From: an uncultured Erysipelotrichaceae bacterium
GTDB lineage: Bacteria > Bacillota_I > Bacilli_A > Erysipelotrichales > Erysipelotrichaceae
Direction of reading: 5' to 3'
NCBI GenBank assembly: GCA_902766675.1
Contig: CACXEN010000065.1
Location: 1-17,285, forward strand
Length of the DNA stretch: 17,285 nucleotides
Below the pieces are notes generated by a model. It worked only from the letters and a program-made list of their open reading frames with translations. It was not told where the DNA came from and searched no databases. Positions within the stretch are counted from its first letter, which is position 1, and each line of letters opens with the position of its first letter. Made by a program: the position numbers and the translations under genes. This document shows, in pieces, positions 7,575 to 14,279 of the stretch.

Positions 7575-7603
7575 TTGAACATATAAAAATATTTGATTAT
7601 GAT
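7575..7603 (+). promoter_or_regulatory. Sigma-A-type promoter of the cvpA-mutS2-uvrC operon
   Basis: TTGAAC (7575-7580), a 17-bp spacer and TATGAT (7598-7603) form a good vegetative promoter. It is 21 nt before the chosen cvpA start and within the divergent gap with rnhC. Confidence 0.65.
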
Positions 7604-7624
7604 ATTGTGGAAAGTAGGGGAAAT

Positions 7625-8287
7625 ATGATTAAAGTTAGTGAAAGTTGGGTATTACCATTTAATATTATTTTAGTAGCGTTAATAGTATTACTATTCTATT
7701 TTGGTTATAAAAAGGGATTTGTAAGAAGTTTATTATCGCTTGTTGTGACAGTTGTAAGTTTTTATGTTTCTTATTTATTAAGTGATATATTGGCGAAATA
7801 TATTAGTTTGTGGCCAGTCAATTTAGGTGTCTTAGAACATACAGTATTTGAAAGTGCCACAAGACATTTTATTAATCGAATTTGTTGGTTTGTATTGTTA
7901 TTTATTGTGATACGTATTGCATTTATATTTATTGATTTATTCTTTAAATCAATTAAACAATTACCAGTATTAAAAGAAGTAGATTCTATACTAGGTGGTC
8001 TATTAAGTTCATTAGAGTCATTTATTTTTATCTTAGGATTAGGCTTCCTTTTAAATACTCCTTTATTTCAAAATGGCAATATTTTAGTAGAGAATTCTAT
8101 TATTAAACCAATTAACCAAGTTGTATCTATCGTATTTAGTAATGTAGGAAATGAAATGTTAGACGCGAATGCGTTTACGGAATTATTAGATAATGGTAAA
8201 GATTTACAAAATGAATATAAGAATCAATTAGAAACTTGGCTAATTGATAATGGATATGTTGAGGCAGTAGAAGAATTAAATAATTAA
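7625..8287 (+). CDS. CvpA family membrane protein
   Basis: The 220-residue protein has a CvpA-like membrane domain. Four hydrophobic segments (about 8-27, 34-54, 79-104 and 123-150) are followed by a polar tail. FYFGYKKGFVRSLLSLVVTVVSF matches the usual start of the family, and the LGGLLSSLESFIFILGLGFLL segment is typical too. The name comes from the E. coli colicin V production protein; in Gram-positives the function is unclear, with proposed links to the cell envelope. The start was set at the ATG at 7625 because AGGGG lies just before it (7616-7620) and the promoter is upstream. An open frame reaches back to 7520 but would overlap rnhC and its promoter. mutS2 follows after 2 nt, an arrangement (cvpA-mutS2) common in Bacillota. 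Confidence 0.86.
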   Translation: MIKVSESWVLPFNIILVALIVLLFYFGYKKGFVRSLLSLVVTVVSFYVSYLLSDILAKYISLWPVNLGVLEHTVFESATRHFINRICWFVLLFIVIRIAFIFIDLFFKSIKQLPVLKEVDSILGGLLSSLESFIFILGLGFLLNTPLFQNGNILVENSIIKPINQVVSIVFSNVGNEMLDANAFTELLDNGKDLQNEYKNQLETWLIDNGYVEAVEELNN

Positions 8288-8289
8288 TT

Positions 8290-10614
8290 ATGTCAATTAT
8301 AGAAAGCTTAGAATTAAATCTTATTATCAAAGATGCTATGCAATATAGCAGTTTTTCTCTTTCTAAAGAAATGATGGAAGAAGAATTACCTAGCTTTGAT
8401 CCATTAATGATTAAAAGGAATTTGAATTATATTAAAGAAGCTTTAAGCATCTTAAATCAATATGAGACGATGCCTTTTTATGGTATTAAAGACTTATCGG
8501 ATACTTTTGGAAAAGCAAATAAAGGTAGTTTATTAAGTGCACAAGAGTTAAATGATATTAAATATTTTATACAAGGCATACAAGGTATTAAAAAATATCA
8601 AGATAATTTAAATAATATAGAGCATACTAATTTAGATGATTTATTAAATACACTAATTGTGCATGAAAAAGTATTAAAATCATTAGAATCTTGTATAGAT
8701 GATTATGGAAATGTTTTAGATAGTGCATGTAGTGAATTAAAAGATATAAGAAGAGGATTACGTGGTATTGATGCAGAAATAACACAAGTTGCGCAAAAGT
8801 TTATTCAAGCGAATCGTGATTCTATCGTAGATGGAATAGTTGCATATCGAGCAAATCGTGCTGTTGTATTAGTCAAAGCTTCTGATAAGAATCAATTTGG
8901 TGGACTTGTTTATGGGGATAGTTCAAGTGGGCAAGCATCATATATTGAACCTGAATCACTAGTGAAAGCAAATAATAAAAAACAAGAACTATTATCAAGA
9001 GAAAAAGAAGAAGTAGATCGTATATTGCGTAAATTATCCAATGAAGTTCATTTGATTGCGGAAGAGTGTTTAGCTAATTTAAATACAGCGACTATTTTGG
9101 ATGTCATATTTGCGAAAGCCAATTGGGGTAAGAAACATGATGCAACATGTCCTACATTAACGAATGAAAAAGCACTAGTTATAGAAAAAGCAAGACATCC
9201 TTTAATTGATGAAAAACTTGTTGTGGCGAATTCATATCATGTGATTGATCCAATTCATATGCTTTTAATAACAGGACCAAATACTGGCGGTAAAACAGTA
9301 TCATTAAAAATCATAGGACTATTTGTTTTAATGACTTATAGTGGATATCCTTTACCATGTGAAAGTGCTAGTATTCCTTTCTTTGATCGCGTATTTGAAG
9401 ATATTGGAGATGATCAAAGTGTTGTTTCTTCATTATCTTCATTTAGTGCACATGTAAAAAAACAAGCTGAAATATGTGAATATGCGACCAGTGATAGTTT
9501 AGTTTTATTAGATGAATTAGGAAGTGGAACTGATCCAAAAGAAGGCGAAAGTATTGGGATTGCTTTATTGAATATGCTAAGAGAAAAGGAGTGTATGACA
9601 ATTGTTACTACGCATTTTTCTAGAATGAAAGCATATGGTAAAAGACATGCTGATATTTTACTGGCAAGTGTTGAATTCGATATGGAGAATTTAATGCCTA
9701 CATATCGTTATATTGAAGGACAAACAGGCTCATCGAATGCAATTGATGTAGCTGAAAAATATGGATTACCAAAAGAGTTGGTAAAATATGCTCGCTTTTT
9801 AAAAGAACAGTCGAAAACAGATGAAGAAAAGTTGATTGAACGTTTAGAACTTCAAATGCAAGAAATCAGTGAAAAAGAAGAATTGTTAAATTCAAAAATT
9901 GAGAGTTTTGAAAAAGATAGAGCAAAGCTTGATAAAGAGATTAAACAATTTCAAAAAGAAAAAGATGATTGGAAATATAATCTTGAATCTGAAGCGAATT
10001 CATATATTGAATCAGTTAAAGAAGAAGCAGATGAAATCTTATCTGAATTACGTAATAAGAATGCAGATCTCAAATATCATGAATTAATTGATAAGAAAAA
10101 ATTATTGAATGATCTTGTATCAGAAACGATGGAAGAAGAATTTGAAGATGAAGATTATAGTTTTCAAGTTGGTGATGCAGTTGAATTAAGATCAAGCAAT
10201 CAAGTTTGTGAAATCATTAAAATAAAAAAGAAGGATATTACAGTACGTTTAAATGGTAGAGAAATGCATGTAAAAAGTGACCAAATTCGACCAAGCGCAC
10301 ATGTTATACCGAAGATGAAACATGAGAATAATACTTCAATTCATTTTAAAGATAAGAATATGTATTCTAGTGTTTCTTTAGAATGTAATTTAATTGGTAT
10401 GAGTGTTTCAGATGCAATGGTGAAATTAGGTGATTACTTTTCTGAAATTAAATTACATGGTTTAAAACAATGTCGTATTATCCATGGTGATGGTACGGGA
10501 AAACTTAGAAAAGCAGTACATCAATACCTTGATAAAAATAAAGAAGTAGAAGAATATCGCATTGGAATGCCTCAAGAAGGTGGAACCGGGGCAACTGTAG
10601 TAAAATTAAAATAA
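8290..10614 (+). CDS. mutS2: MutS2 ATPase with C-terminal Smr domain (variant Smr motif)
   Basis: MutS2 is a MutS-like dimeric ATPase without the mismatch-reading domain. In Bacillota it has been linked to recombination control and to splitting collided ribosomes. The 774-residue chain has the core and clamp helices (about 1-300), Walker A GPNTGGKT (329-336), Walker B LVLLDELGSGTDP (Asp408, Glu409), TTHFSRMKAY, a long charged coiled coil (about 510-620), a small beta domain (about 630-680) and a C-terminal Smr domain (about 695-774). In the Smr domain HGDGTG (732-737) is intact, but the usual LDLRG element reads CNLIG (699-703): the acidic and arginine residues are replaced by Asn700 and Ile702. 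No Shine-Dalgarno is evident, so coupling to cvpA is likely. Confidence 0.95.
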   Translation: MSIIESLELNLIIKDAMQYSSFSLSKEMMEEELPSFDPLMIKRNLNYIKEALSILNQYETMPFYGIKDLSDTFGKANKGSLLSAQELNDIKYFIQGIQGIKKYQDNLNNIEHTNLDDLLNTLIVHEKVLKSLESCIDDYGNVLDSACSELKDIRRGLRGIDAEITQVAQKFIQANRDSIVDGIVAYRANRAVVLVKASDKNQFGGLVYGDSSSGQASYIEPESLVKANNKKQELLSREKEEVDRILRKLSNEVHLIAEECLANLNTATILDVIFAKANWGKKHDATCPTLTNEKALVIEKARHPLIDEKLVVANSYHVIDPIHMLLITGPNTGGKTVSLKIIGLFVLMTYSGYPLPCESASIPFFDRVFEDIGDDQSVVSSLSSFSAHVKKQAEICEYATSDSLVLLDELGSGTDPKEGESIGIALLNMLREKECMTIVTTHFSRMKAYGKRHADILLASVEFDMENLMPTYRYIEGQTGSSNAIDVAEKYGLPKELVKYARFLKEQSKTDEEKLIERLELQMQEISEKEELLNSKIESFEKDRAKLDKEIKQFQKEKDDWKYNLESEANSYIESVKEEADEILSELRNKNADLKYHELIDKKKLLNDLVSETMEEEFEDEDYSFQVGDAVELRSSNQVCEIIKIKKKDITVRLNGREMHVKSDQIRPSAHVIPKMKHENNTSIHFKDKNMYSSVSLECNLIGMSVSDAMVKLGDYFSEIKLHGLKQCRIIHGDGTGKLRKAVHQYLDKNKEVEEYRIGMPQEGGTGATVVKLK

Positions 10615-10615
10615 G

Positions 10616-12391
10616 ATGGATAAAAATTATATCAAAGCAAAGTTAGCTAATATACCGCATCTTCCTGGTAGTTACCAGATGAAGAATAAATACAATGAAA
10701 TTATTTATGTTGGTAAGGCTAAAGATTTACATAATCGTGTGAATCAATATTTTACTGGATCACACGATTTTAAGACTACAAAATTAGTTAGTAATATTGA
10801 AGACTTTGATTTTATTGTGACAAAAACAGAGAAAGAAGCTCTTGTTTTAGAAATCAATTTAATTAAAAAATATCGTCCAAAATATAATATTCAATTTATT
10901 GATGATAGTAGTTATCCATATATCAAATTAACTAAAGAAAAGTATCCACGTATTTCTATTGCTAGAGATATGAAAAAGGATAAAAAAGCAAAATATTTTG
11001 GTCCATTTCCAGATGCTGGTGCAGCTAAGAATACTCTAAAACTATTACAGACTTTATACCCATTCCGTAGATGTAATAAGATGCATGATAAAGTTTGTTT
11101 GTATTATCATATGGGGCAATGTTTAGGCCCATGCCAATTTGAAATTGATGATAATGTTTATAAAGATTATACAAATGCTGTGACGAAGTTTTTAAATGGT
11201 GATACCAAAGATGTACGTCTTTCTTTAGAAAACAATATGATGAAAGAAAGCGAAAATCTAAATTTTGAAAAAGCACAAGAATATAAAATCTTAATTGAAT
11301 CTATCGATAAGATTGTGAATGATAAACAAAATATAGAAATCGATCATCGTGGCAACCGTGATGTTTTCGCATATTATGTTGATCGTGGTTATATTTCTAT
11401 TACTGGATTCTTAGTGAGAAATGGAACAATTTTAAATAAAGAATTTAAAATACGTCCATTATATGGTGATGGTGAAGATGAATTTATTTCCTTTATCATT
11501 CAATATTATCAAGATCATCCAAGTGCTAGAGAATTGGTATTACCTTTAGATGTTGATATTGAAGCTTTAAAAGAAGTTTTAGATTTTAAAATATTCCAAC
11601 CACAAAAAGGATATAAAAATCATTTAATTAAAATGTGTATAGAAAATGCGAAAAGACAATTAAATCTAAAATTTGATACTGTTGAGAAACAAAGTGAAAA
11701 AACTGAATTAGCTGTAGAAGAATTGAGCCATCTTGCAAATCATCCAATGAATCGAGTGGAATTATTTGACAACTCCCATATTAGTGGCTCTTTTACAGTA
11801 GCTAGTTGTGTTGTATATGAAGATGGAATACCTGATAAAAACAGTTATCGATTATATAAATTACATACAAAGAATAGTGATATTGATTCGATGAAAGAAG
11901 TAACATATCGAAGATATTTTAGATTATTGAAAGATGATGGTAGACTTCCCGATGGTATTTTAGTGGATGGTGGTTTTATTCAAATTCAAGCAACGAAAGA
12001 AATATTAGATTCTTTAGGATTAAGTGATCGAATAAAACTAATGGGTCTTGTAAAAGATGATCATCATAATACGAATGCGTTAATGGACACAGATGGCTCA
12101 ATCATACCAATTGATAAGAATTCTACTTTATTCTTTTTACTAACGCGCATGCAAGATGAAGTGCATCGTGTTGCGATTAATTATCATAGAAAGCTAAGAT
12201 CAAAAGCACAGACAAAATCTATATTGGATGAAATAGAAGGGGTAGGCCCAAAAAGAAAGAAAATGTTATTGAAGACATTTAAAAACTTTACGAATATTAA
12301 AAATGCGAGCATAGATGAATTAAAAAATGTTTTACCTGATGAAGTCGCCAATAATGTATTTGAAGCATTAAATAAAAGAAATGATGAGTAA
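10616..12391 (+). CDS. uvrC: UvrABC excinuclease subunit C
   Basis: UvrC makes both incisions around bulky DNA lesions after UvrA and UvrB have found them. The 591-residue protein has all family parts. The N-terminal GIY-YIG nuclease comes first (LPGSYQM, then IIYVGKAKDL and Arg41), for the 3' cut. A cysteine-rich stretch follows (RRCNKMHDKVCLYYHMGQCLGPC), which in UvrC proteins can bind an iron-sulfur cluster. Then come a UVR helix pair that binds UvrB (about 200-235), an RNase H-like domain for the 5' cut (Asp385 in FDNSH, Asp451 in LVDGG), and a C-terminal helix-hairpin-helix pair (DEIEGVGPKRKKMLL...). It starts one base after the mutS2 stop without a clear Shine-Dalgarno, which suggests coupling. 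uvrA and uvrB are not in this window. Confidence 0.96.
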   Translation: MDKNYIKAKLANIPHLPGSYQMKNKYNEIIYVGKAKDLHNRVNQYFTGSHDFKTTKLVSNIEDFDFIVTKTEKEALVLEINLIKKYRPKYNIQFIDDSSYPYIKLTKEKYPRISIARDMKKDKKAKYFGPFPDAGAAKNTLKLLQTLYPFRRCNKMHDKVCLYYHMGQCLGPCQFEIDDNVYKDYTNAVTKFLNGDTKDVRLSLENNMMKESENLNFEKAQEYKILIESIDKIVNDKQNIEIDHRGNRDVFAYYVDRGYISITGFLVRNGTILNKEFKIRPLYGDGEDEFISFIIQYYQDHPSARELVLPLDVDIEALKEVLDFKIFQPQKGYKNHLIKMCIENAKRQLNLKFDTVEKQSEKTELAVEELSHLANHPMNRVELFDNSHISGSFTVASCVVYEDGIPDKNSYRLYKLHTKNSDIDSMKEVTYRRYFRLLKDDGRLPDGILVDGGFIQIQATKEILDSLGLSDRIKLMGLVKDDHHNTNALMDTDGSIIPIDKNSTLFFLLTRMQDEVHRVAINYHRKLRSKAQTKSILDEIEGVGPKRKKMLLKTFKNFTNIKNASIDELKNVLPDEVANNVFEALNKRNDE

Positions 12392-12402
12392 TCATTTCTT
12401 TT
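12374..12402. terminator. Bidirectional terminator containing both stop codons of a convergent pair
   Basis: A perfect 12-bp stem, 12374-12385 (AAAAGAAATGAT) with 12391-12402 (ATCATTTCTTTT), has a 5-nt loop and is followed by TT on the plus strand. On the minus strand the tail is TTTTATTTAA. The uvrC stop is TAA at 12389-12391 and the minus-strand gene's TGA is at 12394-12392, so both lie in the hairpin. Confidence 0.85.
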
Positions 12403-12784
12403 TTCCTATAATTGCTTTTTGAACACTTTGCACTAACTTTCGATTATTCTGTGCATTCTTTAAATAAACACGTGTTGCTTTTTCATAACCTTTTAAACCA
12501 ACCATATCATCATTTTTCTTATATATGGTATGAATCGCAAAGGCGATAGGTAGAGCAGTTTTTAGCCATGCATTCTTTTTTCTTTTTTCTTCTCTATCTT
12601 CTTTAATGACAGTTGATTTAATCTGCATACGTTTTAAAGAAGTATTCATAACATCTTTATTAGAATTAAGAGATTTAATACTCTTATTCATTTTTGATAA
12701 ATGAACTAAAGTGATAATAATAAAAACTAATAAAAGAATTGCGGATGCTAATAAAATGTAGTTGTTGTATGGATATAAGTTCAT
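12392..12784 (-). CDS. Small basic membrane protein of unknown function
   Basis: I do not recognise this 130-residue protein. It has one clear N-terminal membrane segment (about 9-29, ILLASAILLLVFIIITLVHL) and then a Lys-rich, probably helical region (30-70). A weaker hydrophobic patch follows (about 75-87, LKTALPIAFAIHTIY), and then a basic tail ending in KKK. The arrangement suggests a membrane-anchored protein with a positively charged cytoplasmic part, which could contact nucleic acid or lipids. That is inference. AAAAAGGT lies 5 nt before the ATG, which supports the start. It is convergent with uvrC with no base between the stops and divergent from the YfcE-type gene. Codon use is like its neighbours. 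Confidence 0.7.
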   Translation of the reverse strand: MNLYPYNNYILLASAILLLVFIIITLVHLSKMNKSIKSLNSNKDVMNTSLKRMQIKSTVIKEDREEKRKKNAWLKTALPIAFAIHTIYKKNDDMVGLKGYEKATRVYLKNAQNNRKLVQSVQKAIIGKKK

Positions 12785-12825
12785 AATTTACCTTTTTAAT
12801 ATCATATCATGATTTATGTAGTATT

Positions 12826-12834
12826 TGATATAAT
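12826..12834 (+). promoter_or_regulatory. Extended -10 promoter of the phosphoesterase gene, predicting a leaderless mRNA
   Basis: TGATATAAT (TG-n-TATAAT, perfect consensus) ends 6 nt before the ATG at 12841. No room is left for a Shine-Dalgarno, and no good -35 box is seen. Confidence 0.6.
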
Positions 12835-12840
12835 GTTTCT

Positions 12841-13320
12841 ATGACAAGAAGTATTAAAGTAGTTATTGTCAGTGATAATCATGGAGATTTAGATGCATTA
12901 ACTTATGTGAAAGAAAAACATTTTGATGCTGATTATTTTATTCATTGTGGAGATGCGGCTTTACCACCATATCTTTTAGATGGATTTGCTGTAGTACAAG
13001 GCAATAATGATTTATATAATTCTTTTCCACCATTTCGCGTATTAGAAATTGGCAATCATAGATTATATGTTATACATGGTCATCATGATTTATTCTTTGG
13101 AAGTTTATCTCAATTAAAGAGTAAAGCAGACTTAAATCATTGCAATATCGTATGTTTTGGACATACACATTCCTATCAAGAAATAGAAGCAGAAGGGGTA
13201 TTATTCTTGAATCCTGGTAGTATTCATCATAACCGAGATGGTTCAAAACCAAGTTATATGATAGTCACATTTCATGATGATGATATAAAAGTTCAAAAAA
13301 TGACATATGAAAAAACTTGA
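12841..13320 (+). CDS. YfcE/MJ0936-type metallophosphoesterase
   Basis: This is a compact (159-residue) calcineurin-like phosphoesterase that would use two metal ions to hydrolyse phosphodiester or phosphomonoester bonds in the cytoplasm. Its metal-binding motifs appear in order: SDNHGD (Asp12, His14), HCGD (Asp38), GNND (Asn56, Asp57), HGHHD (His79) and FGHTH (His108, His110). The length fits the small YfcE/YsnB group. Family members act on model phosphodiesters, but the natural substrate is generally unknown. The ATG has no Shine-Dalgarno and sits 6 nt after a perfect extended -10, so the transcript is probably leaderless. The next gene is tRNA-Arg, whose promoter -35 box overlaps this stop codon. 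No terminator separates them. Confidence 0.9.
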   Translation: MTRSIKVVIVSDNHGDLDALTYVKEKHFDADYFIHCGDAALPPYLLDGFAVVQGNNDLYNSFPPFRVLEIGNHRLYVIHGHHDLFFGSLSQLKSKADLNHCNIVCFGHTHSYQEIEAEGVLFLNPGSIHHNRDGSKPSYMIVTFHDDDIKVQKMTYEKT

Positions 13321-13345
13321 AAACATCGCGATGGTTTGATATTTT
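13317..13345 (+). promoter_or_regulatory. Promoter of tRNA-Arg
   Basis: TTGAAA (13317-13322), a 17-bp spacer and TATTTT (13340-13345), with TG at 13337-13338 giving an extended -10. The predicted start is near 13352, just before the tRNA 5' end. The -35 box overlaps the upstream TGA stop. Confidence 0.55.
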
Positions 13346-13354
13346 ATATATGCT

Positions 13355-13428
13355 GTCCTCGTAGCTCAGCTGGATAGAGCACCCGCCTTCTAAGCGGACG
13401 GTCAAGGGTTCGAATCCCCTCGAGGACG
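13355..13428 (+). tRNA. tRNA-Arg (anticodon UCU)
   Basis: The 74-nt gene folds into a cloverleaf. The acceptor GTCCTCG pairs with CGAGGAC (13421-13427) and is followed by discriminator G (13428). The D arm is GCTC/GAGC with GG in the loop. The anticodon loop is CTTCTAA (anticodon TCT, reading AGA, a common Arg codon in this AT-rich genome). The T loop is TTCGAAT. The anticodon stem has a C27-A43 mismatch and the T stem an A50-C64 mismatch. The CCA end is not encoded and must be added enzymatically. A run of T's (13430-13435) follows directly and probably ends the transcript. Confidence 0.95.
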
Positions 13429-13452
13429 CTTTTTTATTTTGTTTTGGTTAGG

Positions 13453-13458
13453 TATAAT
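13453..13458 (+). promoter_or_regulatory. -10 box of the 13466 gene, possibly leaderless
   Basis: A perfect TATAAT ends 7 nt before the ATG at 13466. The bases between (GTGAAAG) hold no real Shine-Dalgarno. No clear -35 box is seen; the T-rich stretch after the tRNA occupies that position. Confidence 0.5.
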
Positions 13459-13465
13459 GTGAAAG

Positions 13466-14152
13466 ATGAAATATTATGATGAAATACTTGCGGATATTGA
13501 AGATAAAGTAAACCGCAAGGAATATGATGCAGCATTATTTAAAATAAAAGAAGAATTAGCGATGCCTTATATCCCAAAAGAGTTTGAGGAAAAGCTTATT
13601 CTTTTAAAACGTGATATTCAATATGCGATCAGTGACAAACAACAAAACAATGAAATACCAATTGATAAAGTATTGCATCTGTTAAAAGGGAATGACAAAA
13701 GTCAATTAAGAGCTGTTGAATTATTAGAAAATAGAAACTTAAGAGACTTTATTGTAGAAATCAAAGATTTCTTAGAAAAAGATCCTTGTCCAGAAGCTGC
13801 TTCATTAATGATTGAATTATTAGCAGAGCAGGAAATCAAAGAAGAATTTGTTGTGATAAAGAATGGATTAGAATATACGTTTTACGGAGATTCAGTTATC
13901 CCAGTTGCACAAAGTGAAGGATTCTTAAGCGCAATATCATTCTTATCAGAATGGGTTGAAAATGATTATCCTGCATTATATGGAATGTGTCGCTCATTAT
14001 TAATTCATAAATGTTATATGGCTTTACCAATTAACTATGAAAAAGAAGATGGATATTCTCTTGCGGTAGAAGTGATCGATGAGCTAAGTGATATATTAGA
14101 GGATGATACATCTTTTATAGAAATTAAAAATAAAATCAAAGAAATGAATTAG
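13466..14152 (+). CDS. Uncharacterised all-helical protein, possibly DUF3196-like
   Basis: This 228-residue soluble protein is acidic and predicted mostly helical, with no signal peptide or membrane segment. Its N-terminus (DIEDKVNRKEYDAALFKIKEELAMPYIPKEFEEKLILLKRDI) looks like TPR-type paired helices. The middle (LLKGNDKSQLRAVELLENRNLRDF...) resembles a helical-repeat scaffold. The overall look is close to the DUF3196 proteins known from Mollicutes and some Bacillota, but I cannot confirm this without a profile search. No catalytic motif stands out, so a protein-binding role is the best guess. It lies directly upstream of trigger factor; its TAG stop is inside the first CIRCE element. Its own -10 box suggests a separate, perhaps leaderless, transcript. 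Confidence 0.72.
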   Translation: MKYYDEILADIEDKVNRKEYDAALFKIKEELAMPYIPKEFEEKLILLKRDIQYAISDKQQNNEIPIDKVLHLLKGNDKSQLRAVELLENRNLRDFIVEIKDFLEKDPCPEAASLMIELLAEQEIKEEFVVIKNGLEYTFYGDSVIPVAQSEGFLSAISFLSEWVENDYPALYGMCRSLLIHKCYMALPINYEKEDGYSLAVEVIDELSDILEDDTSFIEIKNKIKEMN

Positions 14153-14177
14153 CACTTATTAATTGACAGTGCTAATT
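14147..14177 (+). terminator. Terminator hairpin formed by the first CIRCE element
   Basis: The arms AATTAGCACT (14147-14156) and AGTGCTAATT (14168-14177) form a perfect 10-bp stem with an 11-nt loop, inside a run of six T's (14176-14181). It directly follows the upstream coding region, so the operator probably also ends that transcript. Confidence 0.6.
14149..14175. promoter_or_regulatory. CIRCE operator 1 (HrcA binding site)
   Basis: The CIRCE consensus is TTAGCACTC-N9-GAGTGCTAA. Here TTAGCACTT (14149-14157), exactly 9 nt, and CAGTGCTAA (14167-14175) match 16 of 18 positions. The element overlaps the upstream TAG stop and the TTGACA -35 box of the trigger factor promoter. HrcA, the heat-shock repressor, is expected to bind here. 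Confidence 0.8.
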
Positions 14178-14191
14178 TTTTCTTGTATGAT
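14163..14191 (+). promoter_or_regulatory. Promoter P1 of tig, flanked by CIRCE operators
   Basis: TTGACA (14163-14168, perfect), a 17-bp spacer and TATGAT (14186-14191, 5 of 6). The predicted start is near 14198, inside CIRCE 2. The -35 lies in CIRCE 1. HrcA bound at either operator would block the polymerase. Confidence 0.78.
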
Positions 14192-14218
14192 TTAGCAGGT
14201 AAAAAGGCTGAGTGCTAA
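14192..14218. promoter_or_regulatory. CIRCE operator 2 (HrcA binding site)
   Basis: TTAGCAGGT (14192-14200), exactly 9 nt, and GAGTGCTAA (14210-14218) match the CIRCE consensus at 15 of 18 positions. The right arm is perfect and the left arm is weaker. It begins directly after the P1 -10 box and covers the predicted P1 start. Its centre is 43 bp from that of CIRCE 1, about four helical turns. Confidence 0.82.
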
Positions 14219-14240
14219 ATGCCACTGAAAATGAATAGTA

Positions 14241-14249
14241 TGTTATAAT
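14241..14249 (+). promoter_or_regulatory. Promoter P2 of tig (extended -10)
   Basis: TGTTATAAT is a perfect extended -10 (TG-n-TATAAT) with no matching -35 box. The predicted start is near 14256, leaving a 24-nt leader with a good Shine-Dalgarno (AAAGGAG, 14266-14272). CIRCE 2 lies just upstream of the -35 position, so P2 may be less strictly repressed than P1. Confidence 0.6.
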
Positions 14250-14279
14250 ACATGACACATTAGATAAAGGAGCAAATTT

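Noticed and set aside
7520..7624. Upstream extension of the cvpA frame
   Set aside because: It would overlap rnhC and cover the promoter; the ATG at 7625 has a Shine-Dalgarno and the family's normal N-terminus.
9899..10087. Plus-strand open frame inside mutS2
   Set aside because: Lys/Ile/Asn-rich out-of-frame reading of the coiled coil.
11025..11276. Minus-strand open frame within uvrC
   Set aside because: Antisense of the conserved cysteine region; no independent evidence.
14192..14218. Reading the second inverted repeat as a terminator or riboswitch
   Set aside because: The left arm pairs only partly with the right and no T run follows; the exact 9-9-9 spacing and perfect GAGTGCTAA fit CIRCE better.
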